The notes under the pieces were generated by a model that worked only from the letters and a program-made list of their open reading frames with translations, was not told the DNA's origin and did not search any database. From NCBI RefSeq assembly GCF_040545475.1, contig NZ_JBEPMA010000006.1:1-64000 (forward strand): a DNA stretch of 64,000 nt, in the 5' to 3' direction. This document shows, piece after piece, positions 52,453-61,811 of the stretch. The number at the start of each line of letters is the position of its first letter. Positions within the stretch are counted from its first letter, which is position 1. The translations under genes and the position numbers were made by a program. Source of the DNA: Peptoniphilus_A olsenii. GTDB lineage: Bacteria; Bacillota; Clostridia; Tissierellales; Peptoniphilaceae.

Positions 52453-53913
52453 TTATTTAAATCTCTTGCCGTGTTTTTTTAATAAAGTATTTTTAAGGTT
52501 CCAAAGATCGGGTGATAAATCCACAATATATTGATTTGGATTATCTATTCTTGTAGTTTCATCCCATAAAGTCTCTAATTGGTCTTTTGTTCTTTGGCGA
52601 ATTTCCTCTAATTTTGGAAGTTCGTAAACAAGTTCTCCTCTATCATAAATTTGTACAAGAACTTTCTCTACACGGTAATTAGTAAGAGTTTTTCGTTTCC
52701 AGGTATAAACTGGATGGAAGATTTCATAGTCATCTTCTGGTATGATTTCATCTTTTAATGCTACGACATCTGCCATCGCTTTATTGTTATCTTTGTCATA
52801 GAATCTGTAAAGTTCTTTAAAACCAGGCGTTGTGATTTTGGCTACATTTTCAGAAATCTTAATTTTCGGAATAATATCTCCATTCTCGTTCACAACTGCT
52901 GTAAGTTTATACACACCTCCAAAAACTGGAGATGATTTTGAAGTTATAAGACGCTCTCCTACTCCAAAGGAGTCAATCTTAGCTCCTTGATTTAAAATAT
53001 TTCTTATAGTATATTCATCTAATGAATTAGAAGCCATTATTTGTGCGTCAGGATAGCCTGCATCATCTAACATTTTTCTTGCAATATTTGAAAGATAAGT
53101 CAAGTCCCCTGAATCAATTCTAATCCCTTTTGGTCTAAATCCTCTTGGCACTACTTCTTCATTAAAAACTTTAATTGCATTTGGAATTCCTTCACGCAAA
53201 GTATCATAAGTGTCAACCAAAAGTAAACAATTATCTGGATAAACTCTAGCAAAAGCTCTAAAAGCTTCAAGCTCAGTATCAAACATTTGTACCCATGAAT
53301 GTGCCATAGTTCCCATTGAAGGCACACCAAACATTTTGTCGGATAAAGTATTTGCAGTACCTGCACAACCACCAATATAAGCAGCTCTTGCTCCTAAATT
53401 TGCACCAGAATAACCTTGTGCTCTTCTTGAGCCAAATTCAACAACTGGTCTGTCACCTGCTTGTCGAACAATTCGTGCAGCTTTTGTGGCTATCATGGAT
53501 TGATGATTTATAGTAAGAAGTATCATTGTTTCAAGCATTTGTGCCTGAACTGCAGGCCCTTTAACAATAAGTAGTGGTTCACCTGGAAAGGCTAGAGTAC
53601 CTTCTGGCATTGCCCAAACATCACATTCAAATTTAAAGTCTCTTAAATATTCTAAGAATTCATCTGCAAATATATTTTTATTTCTTAAAAATTCAATATC
53701 CTCTTCAGAAAAATGAAGGCTCTCCATATATTCAATTAATTGTTCAAGCCCTGCAATGATAGTATATTCACCATCGTCAGGAACTGCTCTAAAAAACATG
53801 TCAAAAACAACTTCGACATCTTTCATGCCCTCTTCGAAGAAACCATTTGCCATAGTGAGTTCATAGAAATCAACAAGCAAAGTGAAGTTCTTCTTTATAT
53901 TATATTTTTTCAT
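52453..53913 (-). CDS. pncB: Nicotinate phosphoribosyltransferase
   Basis: A 486-residue enzyme that makes nicotinate mononucleotide from nicotinate and PRPP, the entry step of NAD salvage. FYELTMANGFFEEG, EFGSRRAQGYSGA, GTMAHSWVQMF, DTYDTLREGIPNAI and RIDSGDLTYLS are typical. The ATG at 53913 has AAGGAG; an in-frame TTG lies seven codons upstream. Array R9 begins about 130 bp upstream. Confidence 0.96.
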   Translation of the reverse strand: MKKYNIKKNFTLLVDFYELTMANGFFEEGMKDVEVVFDMFFRAVPDDGEYTIIAGLEQLIEYMESLHFSEEDIEFLRNKNIFADEFLEYLRDFKFECDVWAMPEGTLAFPGEPLLIVKGPAVQAQMLETMILLTINHQSMIATKAARIVRQAGDRPVVEFGSRRAQGYSGANLGARAAYIGGCAGTANTLSDKMFGVPSMGTMAHSWVQMFDTELEAFRAFARVYPDNCLLLVDTYDTLREGIPNAIKVFNEEVVPRGFRPKGIRIDSGDLTYLSNIARKMLDDAGYPDAQIMASNSLDEYTIRNILNQGAKIDSFGVGERLITSKSSPVFGGVYKLTAVVNENGDIIPKIKISENVAKITTPGFKELYRFYDKDNNKAMADVVALKDEIIPEDDYEIFHPVYTWKRKTLTNYRVEKVLVQIYDRGELVYELPKLEEIRQRTKDQLETLWDETTRIDNPNQYIVDLSPDLWNLKNTLLKKHGKRFK

Positions 53914-54039
53914 TAATAGCTCCTTTTTGTCCAATTAAAATATTAATTCGATTATAACATAAAAGTGATTTTTTGAATAATTTTACAATTAAAATATTAG
54001 ATTTTCTCCTTTAAATTCATATTTCTCAACTTGTTATAT

Positions 54040-54545
54040 GGACATCATTACTCTTTCTATTTAATCATTACAGATTCTCTCCATAAAACGTAAAACTCTT
54101 TATTCGTTCACACGCTTTTTAGTCGAGATGACACTATAAGAGGATTTCATTTGTGATTTACTATTGTTATTAAAATACATAAAAAAATAATTACCAAGAA
54201 TTGAAGCCTATAGACCGATACAACTTCCACAACTGTCATTCCGAGCGGAAAACCCGAAGGGTTTGAAGTCGAGGAATCTGCCTGTGTAGGAGCCGTTTTG
54301 TAGATATAAGTAGAAAACTATTATAATGCTTATTTCCCAGCATTTTTTATTTCATCATCACAGGTTCTCTCCACCACATGCAGATCTCTCCATGCGTTCG
54401 TTTACACTCACTTAGTCGAGATGACAGTTGAAAACACTTGAAAGCTCCTCCAACTGTCATTCCGAGCGGAAAATCCGAAGGGTTTGAAGTCGAGGAATCT
54501 ACCTGTAGAGTAGCCGCTCTGTAGAAATAATAAAAGTCTTTTTCT
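54040..54545 (-). repeat. Repeat array R9 (minus orientation)
   Basis: Between the divergent pncB and TtcA-like genes. TTCC-hairpins (first arms near 54236 and 54454) with AACCC/GGGTT inner stems, and TCTC-hairpins (near 54122 and 54416). It also holds one copy of the module containing ATTTCATTTGTGATTTACTA. The 195 bp from 54545 to 54740 is AT-rich with no gene; it probably carries the TtcA-like gene promoter (TATAAT at about 54709). Confidence 0.88.
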
Positions 54546-54740
54546 TATTCTTTTAAAAATATCTGTGTTTTCTACTATATTTATTAGAATTATATTTTTC
54601 TGTGTATTATAATTTAATTTATATTGTTTCAGTGCAATTATTCTCAAATTTTATATGATAATTTGAGGAATTAATTCTACAATATTAATACTAAGTTTTA
54701 ATCTATGGTATAATGAAAATTAGATTGGTAATGGTGAAAA

Positions 54741-55565
54741 ATGGAAGAAAAATCTATAAAAGAGATAAAGGATATTGAAAGATCTTTAATAAAAACTTAT
54801 AGACGCGATATTTATAGAAAATTTGTAAAAGTTATAGACAAATATGAAATGATAAGCGCCGGCGATAGGGTTGCCGTCGCAATTTCTGGCGGAAAGGATT
54901 CTTTAACTTTGGCAAAACTTATGCAAGAGCTCAAGAGACACAACAAAGTGCCTTTTGAATTGGAATTTATTGCAATGGATCCTGGTTATTTGCCGGAGAA
55001 CAGAAAAAGGCTTGAGTATAATTGCCAAAAACTCGGCATTCCTGTTAGAGTTCATGATTCGGATGTTTTTGAGGTTGCTGATAAAATGGCAAATGGCAAA
55101 AGTCCTTGTTATATGTGTGCTAGGATGCGACGCGGCAATTTATATAATAGAGCACAAGAACTAGGTTGCAATAAACTGGCTCTTGGTCATCATTTTGATG
55201 ATGTTATAGAGACTGTAATGTTAAATATTATTTATGCTGGTGATTTCAAAACTATGATGCCAAAACTCAAGTCTCAAAATTTTGAAGGTCTTGAGCTAAT
55301 CAGGCCAATGTATATGGTTCATGAAGAGGCTATAATAAGATTTATGAAATCCACAGGGCTTCAGGCTCTTGATTGTGCTTGTACTGTGACTCAAAAGAAA
55401 TCTGGCAACAAGAGATTTTTTATTAAGGAACTTATCAAAGAACTTAAACTCGAGAATGAACATGTAGACATTAATATTTTGAGAGCTACTGAAAATGTCA
55501 ATTTTGAACAGATTTTAGGTTTCAAGAAAGATGGCGAAAAACATAGTTTTCTTGAATTCTATTAA
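54741..55565 (+). CDS. TtcA-like tRNA thiolation / PP-loop ATPase
   Basis: A 274-residue PP-loop protein: SGGKDS at 49-54 activates the substrate with ATP. Cys123 and Cys126 (CYMC) plus Cys212/Cys214 (CACT) probably hold an iron-sulfur cluster, as in TtcA, which makes 2-thiocytidine 32 in tRNA. The related TilS has no such cysteines. The ribosome site is weak (ATGGTG). It is followed by xth after 18 bp. Confidence 0.88.
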   Translation: MEEKSIKEIKDIERSLIKTYRRDIYRKFVKVIDKYEMISAGDRVAVAISGGKDSLTLAKLMQELKRHNKVPFELEFIAMDPGYLPENRKRLEYNCQKLGIPVRVHDSDVFEVADKMANGKSPCYMCARMRRGNLYNRAQELGCNKLALGHHFDDVIETVMLNIIYAGDFKTMMPKLKSQNFEGLELIRPMYMVHEEAIIRFMKSTGLQALDCACTVTQKKSGNKRFFIKELIKELKLENEHVDINILRATENVNFEQILGFKKDGEKHSFLEFY

Positions 55566-55583
55566 TCTAATAGGAGGTACTAA

Positions 55584-56348
55584 TTGGAAGAGTTAAAATT
55601 TATTTCATGGAATGTGAATGGGCTTCGTGCTGCTGTTAGAAAAGGCTTTTTAGAAAGTTTTTCAGAACTTGATGCCGATATTTTTGCACTTCAAGAAATA
55701 AAAATGCAAGAGGGACAACTTGAGATTGATCTACCTGATTATTATGAGTATTACAATTACGCTGAAAGAAAAGGCTACTCTGGTACTGCAATTTTTACCA
55801 AGAAAGAACCTTTAGATGTCTTTTATGGTATTAAAATGGAAAAACACGATACTGAAGGCAGAGTCATCACTCTTGAATATGATAATTTTTATTTTGTGAC
55901 AGTTTATACTCCAAATTCCAAAAGAAAATTGGAGCGTTTAAACTACCGTCAAGAATGGGAAGATGATTTTAGGGATTATTTAAATACTTTAAGAGAAAAT
56001 AAACCCGTTGTTCTTTGTGGCGATTTAAATGTTGCTCACAAGGAAATTGACCTAGCTAATCCTTCAACTAATAGAAGATCAGCAGGTTTTACAGATGAGG
56101 AACGTGAAAAATTTAGCACTCTATTAGATAGCGGTTATATAGATACTTTTAGATATTTTTATCCTGATTTAAAAGACGAATACTCTTGGTGGAGCTATTT
56201 TGCTAAATCACGTGAAAGAAATGTAGGTTGGAGAATCGACTATTTTGTTGTATCAAATGAGCTAGAGGACAATTTGATAGACGCAAAGATTCATCAAAAT
56301 ATAATGGGTTCAGATCACTGCCCCGTTGAATTAAAAATAAATTTGTAA
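55584..56348 (+). CDS. xth: Exodeoxyribonuclease III (AP endonuclease)
   Basis: A 254-residue base-excision repair enzyme of the EEP fold (SWNVNGLRAA, LQEIKMQ, NLNVAHKEIDLANP-type CGDLNVAH, SDHCPVELKI). It cuts abasic sites. The start is TTG with TAGGAGGT upstream. It is followed by the flavodiiron gene after 12 bp. Together with ung the window covers two steps of uracil repair. Confidence 0.96.
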   Translation: MEELKFISWNVNGLRAAVRKGFLESFSELDADIFALQEIKMQEGQLEIDLPDYYEYYNYAERKGYSGTAIFTKKEPLDVFYGIKMEKHDTEGRVITLEYDNFYFVTVYTPNSKRKLERLNYRQEWEDDFRDYLNTLRENKPVVLCGDLNVAHKEIDLANPSTNRRSAGFTDEEREKFSTLLDSGYIDTFRYFYPDLKDEYSWWSYFAKSRERNVGWRIDYFVVSNELEDNLIDAKIHQNIMGSDHCPVELKINL

Positions 56349-56360
56349 AGGAGAATATTT

Positions 56361-57563
56361 ATGGAAAATCTATTATCAGTGCCTATTAAAGATGATATAT
56401 ATTTTATAGGAACAAATGACAGACAGACACCTCTATTTGAAGGAATGTGGCCACTACCTAATGGGGTTGCATATAATTCATATTTAATAAAAGGTGACAA
56501 AAATATTATAGTTGACCTTGTTAGAGTTAATACAGTTTCAGTTTACATGAATAAGATTAGAGAACTACTTGATGGCGAGGAACTTGACTATATCATAATA
56601 AATCATATGGAACCTGATCATTCTTCAGCAATTAAGGCTGTGCTTGATATATATCCAAATGTAAAGATTATAACAAATAAAAAAGCTGTGGATATGTTAA
56701 ATATTTATTATGAAGTTACTGAAAATATTGAAGTTGTCAAAGAAGGCGACACTCTAGAACTTGGAAATAGAAAATTCACTTTCTATATGACACCAATGGT
56801 GCACTGGCCAGAGTCTATGGTAACTTATGAAGAAGCTACTAAGACTTTATTTTCACAAGATATTTTTGGTGGTTTTGGAACATTAGATGGTGCTATTTTT
56901 GATGATCAAATAGAATTTAGTAAACACTATCAAGAAGAAATTACTAGATATTTTATTAATATTGTAGGAAAATATTCATCACAAGCTTTAAAAGCTTTAC
57001 AAAAACTCGAAAGCCTAGATATAGAACTAATTTGTCCAGTTCACGGACCAGTTTGGAGAGATAATCCTCAAAAGGTAATCGACCTTTACACTTCTCTTGC
57101 AAAACAAGAAACTGTTGACGGTTGTGTTGTTATTTATGGTTCAATGTATGGAAATACAGAACAAATGGCAGAAGCTGTTGCTAAAGGTCTTGCTAAAGGC
57201 GGAATTAAGGATATTAAAATTCGCGACATAACTAAAACTTCAAACTCTTACCTACTTTCTGATATCTGGAGATATAAAGGCGTTATACTAGGTTCTTGCT
57301 CATATGACAACAACCTATTCCCTCCAATGGACTATTTATTGTCAGAAATTTCCCATCAAAGAATGAAAAATAACTATTGGGGAATCTTTGGATCATACTC
57401 CTGGAGTGGTGGAGCATTAAAAAATCTGAAAAAATATATGGAAGATGGCAAATATGATGTGCTAGATACACAATTAGAAATCAAAGGTGCTGCAACAGAC
57501 GAAGAGATTGAAGCTTTAATTAACTTTGGTAAAGAAATGGCAGCAAAAATTTTAAATAAATAA
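56361..57563 (+). CDS. FprA family A-type flavodiiron protein
   Basis: A 400-residue oxygen (or NO) reductase. The diiron site residues are His82, Glu84, Asp86 and His87 (HMEPDHS), His148 (HWPES), Asp167 and a His in CPVHGP. Residues about 254-400 form a flavodoxin domain (YGSMYGNTEQMAEA). These proteins detoxify oxygen in anaerobes, receiving electrons from rubredoxin, which is encoded 0.8 kb downstream. Confidence 0.96.
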   Translation: MENLLSVPIKDDIYFIGTNDRQTPLFEGMWPLPNGVAYNSYLIKGDKNIIVDLVRVNTVSVYMNKIRELLDGEELDYIIINHMEPDHSSAIKAVLDIYPNVKIITNKKAVDMLNIYYEVTENIEVVKEGDTLELGNRKFTFYMTPMVHWPESMVTYEEATKTLFSQDIFGGFGTLDGAIFDDQIEFSKHYQEEITRYFINIVGKYSSQALKALQKLESLDIELICPVHGPVWRDNPQKVIDLYTSLAKQETVDGCVVIYGSMYGNTEQMAEAVAKGLAKGGIKDIKIRDITKTSNSYLLSDIWRYKGVILGSCSYDNNLFPPMDYLLSEISHQRMKNNYWGIFGSYSWSGGALKNLKKYMEDGKYDVLDTQLEIKGAATDEEIEALINFGKEMAAKILNK

Positions 57564-57577
57564 TTTTTATATGATAA

Positions 57578-57603
57578 ACTCCTCAGCCGAGGAGTTTTTT
57601 ATT
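57578..57603 (+). terminator. Terminator of the TtcA-xth-flavodiiron unit
   Basis: AACTCCTC / GAGGAGTT stem with a 4-base loop and T6. Confidence 0.92.
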
Positions 57604-57743
57604 TGCCGATAATTCAAATAATTTCTGTTAATATAATTATTTAAACTTTTATAATATATATTAAAAATTTTTTAGCGATTAAGTTATAATCAAATATTTT
57701 AATGTTATAGATATTTAGAATTCCACTTTCCTTTAAATCACGC

Positions 57744-57771
57744 AAAAAAATCCTGAGGCTAACTCAGGATA
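57744..57771 (-). terminator. Terminator of the anti-sigma-like gene
   Basis: ATCCTGAG / CTCAGGAT stem with T7 on the minus strand. Confidence 0.9.
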
Positions 57772-57825
57772 TCAATATGTAATTTGTGTTATGTAAACTC
57801 AGCTAAATCGTGCAATTCCACTGAG

Positions 57826-58218
57826 TTATATATTTTTGATTGCTATTACTTCGTTATGATTTAATATAAGTTCGTCTGTCAATGCTTCTACTATCAATAA
57901 TCCCCGTCCACTGCATTTAAAATCTTTGCAGTTGTACTCTGTCTTATTGTTTTTTACTCCTAAGCCTTCGTCACGAACTTTTATTTTGATACAGGTTCTG
58001 TTTAGTGATAAGTCCAAAAAAACTTTCTTGTTATATTCTTCTTGGTTTCCGTGCATGGCACCATTGACCACAAGTTCATTTAGTATTACCTTTATATCAA
58101 AGAGCTTGTCATCATCTTCAATAAAGGTGTCTAGATTACCCATAGCCTTGTCTAGAAAGGATTTAATACAGGACAGATCACTATTTACGAAACCATTATA
58201 TTCGTATAAAATGTCCAT
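57826..58218 (-). CDS. Serine kinase-like ATPase (RsbW/SpoIIAB type)
   Basis: A 130-residue GHKL ATPase without sensor domains. The N box is VILNELVVNGAMHG (about 42-55), G1 is VRDEGLGV and G2 is GRGLLIVEAL. This is the anti-sigma factor or switch-kinase group. No anti-anti-sigma partner or sigma gene adjoins it. The ATG at 58218 has GGAGTG upstream. Whether it controls the sigma factor at 15384 is unknown. Confidence 0.88.
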   Translation of the reverse strand: MDILYEYNGFVNSDLSCIKSFLDKAMGNLDTFIEDDDKLFDIKVILNELVVNGAMHGNQEEYNKKVFLDLSLNRTCIKIKVRDEGLGVKNNKTEYNCKDFKCSGRGLLIVEALTDELILNHNEVIAIKNI

Positions 58219-58375
58219 TTTTCTCACTCCATCTACTGTAGATTTACCCAGTAATATATTTTTTAAACCAAGTTATTTTAACATAATTTTAAATAAAATA
58301 GTGGTATATTTTTATAATTTGGGTATAATAAAGGTGAGGCACGTATGTGCACTAATCTATAAGGAGGACTTTATA

Positions 58376-58537
58376 ATGCAAAAATATGAATGTACACTTT
58401 GCGGATATATTTATGATCCTGAAGTTGGCGATGAAGAAAATGGTGTTAAGGCAGGAACAGCTTTTGCTGATCTTCCAGCTGATTGGGTTTGCCCACTTTG
58501 TGGAGCTGAACAATCTGATTTTGAACCAGTAGAATAA
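58376..58537 (+). CDS. Rubredoxin
   Basis: A 53-residue electron carrier with one iron held by Cys6, Cys9, Cys39 and Cys42 (CTLCG and CPLCG). The fold-typical YDPEVGD and FADLPADWVCP are present. The start has AAGGAGGACTTTATA. A longer in-frame extension upstream is not coding. TATAAT at 58324-58329 is a likely -10. It probably reduces the flavodiiron protein. Confidence 0.97.
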   Translation: MQKYECTLCGYIYDPEVGDEENGVKAGTAFADLPADWVCPLCGAEQSDFEPVE

Positions 58538-58546
58538 TAATAAATT

Positions 58547-58571
58547 AGAAGGCTTGGCCTTCTTTTTTTTT
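58547..58571 (+). terminator. Terminator of rubredoxin
   Basis: AGAAGGC / GCCTTCT stem with T9. Confidence 0.92.
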
Positions 58572-58649
58572 ACAGTTTTAAATGTAAGAAGATATGGAGT
58601 GAAAGACAATTTTTTATTAAATCTGCTATCACTCCAAAAAATAATATAA

Positions 58650-59423
58650 TTAAAAACCAGCTTTCTCCTTTGAAAATATAATAGCTGTTTCTAACATTTG
58701 TGATGTCAATTGATGTGCTGTGCTTTCGAATATCTGAAAGTCTAGTAACTCTTTTTTTGTATAAACTTTTTCTAATTCTTCTGCAAAATTTTTTTGTCCT
58801 TTAGGGTCTATTATGTCATCTTCTTCGCCGTTATATAATACTATAGGTCTATCTTTAAAGTTTTCTAGTTGATTCATTGGATTCATATCCAAAAAGAAGT
58901 CATTGACTCTAAGTTCTGTATAACTTACTTTTTGTATATCTTTGTCCTTGTTTATATCTTGAACTAACTTTGCCCAATCATTTACACCATTGAATATAAA
59001 TGCCATTTTTAAATCTTTTTTGAAATTATAAAGTCCTCCAGCTGTAATTGCTCCCATGGAATGTCCGCCGACAGCTATTTTTCCTCCACAGTCTTCTTTT
59101 ATATATTTAAAAATTGCTGGTGCTTCCTCGATATTGTGCATTATAGTCTCTAGCATATATTTTCGGACTATTTCTTCATCAGAATAATCAAAATTCTTTA
59201 TACTTCTCTCGCCATGATATTGAGCTTCAGGTAAGATTACACGATAACCATAGCTTGCGAATATATTTGCTCTAAATACTTGATTGCCTTTATTTGAACT
59301 CCATCCATGGTAAAAAACAATTGTCTTATCTATATTTTCTCCTTTGGGCGTTATTATATAGACAGGAGTTTTCCCAATTTTTGTTTCTTCAATCGTAGAG
59401 TAATTCATATTAAGATATTCCAT
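58650..59423 (-). CDS. Alpha/beta hydrolase
   Basis: A 257-residue alpha/beta-hydrolase. The nucleophile elbow is GGHSMGA, the oxyanion region FYHGWSSNKG, the acid probably Asp in EEDDIID and the catalytic His in STAHQL. It resembles YitV/S9-type hydrolases with unknown substrates. GGGAGGT precedes the start. No signal peptide. Confidence 0.9.
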   Translation of the reverse strand: MEYLNMNYSTIEETKIGKTPVYIITPKGENIDKTIVFYHGWSSNKGNQVFRANIFASYGYRVILPEAQYHGERSIKNFDYSDEEIVRKYMLETIMHNIEEAPAIFKYIKEDCGGKIAVGGHSMGAITAGGLYNFKKDLKMAFIFNGVNDWAKLVQDINKDKDIQKVSYTELRVNDFFLDMNPMNQLENFKDRPIVLYNGEEDDIIDPKGQKNFAEELEKVYTKKELLDFQIFESTAHQLTSQMLETAIIFSKEKAGF

Positions 59424-59541
59424 CATATACCTCCCTCATCGTATTATAACCCAAAAGAAAGTTTTTAACTACTTCTTAAAGTTTTCAATTTAGTTTAGAT
59501 TGAGTATAATATATTAAAGAGTAAAAATCGAGGAGGTTTTC

Positions 59542-60753
59542 ATGGATAAATTAGTAGAAAGATTTTTAAAATATGTGAAAATTGAAACAACAAGTGACGA
59601 GAATAGCTCTGAGACTCCTTCTACAAAGATTCAACTTAATCTAGCAAAGGAACTTTTAAATGAATTAAAAGAACTTGGAGTGGACGCTTGGAGTGACGAA
59701 AATGGATATGTATATGGAAAATTAAAGGGCAATATCTCTAATAGAAAGACTATTGGATTTATCTCTCACATGGACACTGCTCCAGATATGAGTGCCAAAA
59801 ATGTGAATCCACATATAATAGAAGATTATGACGGCAAAGATATTGCTTTGAATGATGAATTTATAACTAGAGTCAATGAATTTCCTTTTTTGGAAAATTT
59901 AAAGGGTCAGACTATTATAACTACAGATGGAACTACACTTCTAGGAGCTGATGATAAAGCTGGTATTGCAATTATTATGACCGCTATCGAAGAACTTTTA
60001 AATGACAATAATGCAAGTTATGGTGATTTGAGGATAGGTTTCACACCTGATGAAGAAATTGGACGCGGTGCAGATAAATTTAATGTTAGTGATTTTGACG
60101 CTGATTTTGCTTACACAATTGATGGCGGAAAGTTGGGCGAATTGGAATATGAAAATTTCAATGCTGCTCGCGCAGATATTTTCATCCAAGGTAAAAATGT
60201 GCATCCAGGTTCATCTAAAGATACTATGGTAAATTCAATGGCAATTGCACTAGAACTTGACAGCATGCTTCCAATTAACGAAAGACCACAATTTACAGAA
60301 GGTTATGAAGGTTTTTTCCACATGATTAGCATAGATGGGTCAGTAGAAGAAACTAAGGTTTCATATATAATCAGAGACCATTCAAAAGAAAAATTTGAAT
60401 TCAAAAAAGATTTATTAAAAAAAATTGGCGAATTTTTAAATCATAAATATGGTGATAGAGTAGAAGTTGAAATTCGTGACGAGTACTTTAATATGAAAGA
60501 AAAAATAACTCCTCATATGGAAATTGTAGAACTTGCTAAAGAAGCCATGGAAAAAGCTGGGGTTACTCCACTGGTGGAGGCAACTAGAGGTGGAACAGAC
60601 GGTTCAAAGCTCTCATATATGGGGCTGCCATGTCCGAATGTTTTTACTGGTGGATACAATTATCATGGACGATATGAGCTTGTATCAGTAGATGCCATGA
60701 AAAAAGCCGTGGAGACAGTGAAAAATATTGCAACAATTGGTGTCGAAGTTTGA
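59542..60753 (+). CDS. pepT: Peptidase T (tripeptidase, M20B)
   Basis: A 403-residue zinc aminotripeptidase. Metal ligands are His76 (SHMDTAPD), Asp137 (LGADDKAG), Glu171/Glu172 (PDEEIG) and later Asp (YTIDGG) and His (NYHGRYE). Typical length. GAGGAGG before the ATG. With PepD it fits peptide use as carbon and nitrogen source. Confidence 0.97.
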   Translation: MDKLVERFLKYVKIETTSDENSSETPSTKIQLNLAKELLNELKELGVDAWSDENGYVYGKLKGNISNRKTIGFISHMDTAPDMSAKNVNPHIIEDYDGKDIALNDEFITRVNEFPFLENLKGQTIITTDGTTLLGADDKAGIAIIMTAIEELLNDNNASYGDLRIGFTPDEEIGRGADKFNVSDFDADFAYTIDGGKLGELEYENFNAARADIFIQGKNVHPGSSKDTMVNSMAIALELDSMLPINERPQFTEGYEGFFHMISIDGSVEETKVSYIIRDHSKEKFEFKKDLLKKIGEFLNHKYGDRVEVEIRDEYFNMKEKITPHMEIVELAKEAMEKAGVTPLVEATRGGTDGSKLSYMGLPCPNVFTGGYNYHGRYELVSVDAMKKAVETVKNIATIGVEV

Positions 60754-60860
60754 AATTTTTGATAATTATTTGAAATAAAATTCTAATATTAAATACTTAA
60801 TTTAAAAAAATAAGGTATTAACTTAGATTAAAATATATTTTAATGCGTTAGAAGATTTTT

Positions 60861-60885
60861 CCCCTAGATAGCTAGGGGAATTTTT
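60861..60885 (+). terminator. Terminator of pepT
   Basis: CCCCTA / TAGGGG stem with TTTTT after it, 107 bp beyond the stop. Confidence 0.8.
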
Positions 60886-60982
60886 AAATTTCTTAATATA
60901 AGTTGCATATTTTTAATAGTATAATTTGGAATAACTTTTATAATATTTATTGAGAATGAAATAAATGTACAAAAAATTATGT

Positions 60983-61669
60983 TCAATCAATTTTTTCTGC
61001 CAACCTGACGTTTAACTCTTCTTGCAAACCTGCATAAATCATTTTATAATCTTCGCACAACTTTTCTAATTTCTTTAAATTAAATTCTATAGCATCATGA
61101 TCGTTTAATAAATCCATTTGATTGAGTGGAAATTTTTCGAAATAATATGATATTTCATATTCTAAATCTCTTCTTTTGTCCTCTAATTCATCACGAGTGA
61201 GTTTTACTTTCTTTTTATCAAGATTCTTTAGTATCTCTTTAAGTGAATTTTCATCAAATGACCTATAAGCCTTTTTTGCTCTTTCAAATTCATTCTCCGT
61301 ATCATTATAGAGCTCAGGGCTTGTCCTAAATATTATTTCTCTGTAAATATCATCACAAAGTTTTTTGGTGTCTTCATCAATTTTTTGTACCTTGTATTTC
61401 AAATTATTTTTTCTGTAGGATAACTCTTCCAATGCTATTTTAAATTCTTTATTTACTTTTTCTTCCATCTGCTGAGGTGAAACTCTTTTAAGGAGTTCAA
61501 TTTTCCGTCTTAAAGCACGTATATTTAAATTGAGTTCATCAGCCATATATTCCAATTCCCCAAAAATATCTTGGTATTTCTTATAAGTTTGAGGAATCAC
61601 ACTGGTTTTCAAATCTTCTTTTGTAAAAATCAATTCTGATACTAAAAAAGTCAAATACTTTTTGTCCAT
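60983..61669 (-). CDS. Coiled-coil protein of unknown function
   Basis: A 228-residue, almost entirely helical, charged protein with heptad-like stretches at about 35-110 and 130-225. No Cys, no membrane segment, no recognised family. The start is preceded by a weak CAGGTGATAAA. It is followed upstream on the same strand by the Na/Pi transporter terminator, so it is transcribed separately. Confidence 0.8.
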   Translation of the reverse strand: MDKKYLTFLVSELIFTKEDLKTSVIPQTYKKYQDIFGELEYMADELNLNIRALRRKIELLKRVSPQQMEEKVNKEFKIALEELSYRKNNLKYKVQKIDEDTKKLCDDIYREIIFRTSPELYNDTENEFERAKKAYRSFDENSLKEILKNLDKKKVKLTRDELEDKRRDLEYEISYYFEKFPLNQMDLLNDHDAIEFNLKKLEKLCEDYKMIYAGLQEELNVRLAEKID

Positions 61670-61756
61670 TTTATCACCTGACTAAATTATACAATAGGAT
61701 TGCCTTTTATCAAAATTTGATTTTATACTATTTTGAAACATAAAATACTTAATGAT

Positions 61757-61795
61757 AAAAAAAGCCTTTGAACTTTTAATAAAAATTCAAGGGCT
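61757..61795 (-). terminator. Terminator of the Na/Pi transporter gene
   Basis: AGCC-C-TTGAA pairs with TTCAA-A-GGCT, T6 following on the minus strand. Confidence 0.8.
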
Positions 61796-61811
61796 ATTGT
61801 TGTTATTTATT

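Noticed and set aside
57926..58375. Long N-terminal extension of rubredoxin
   Set aside because: It is antisense to the ATPase gene and contains the rubredoxin promoter and ribosome site. The 53-aa form is the standard length.
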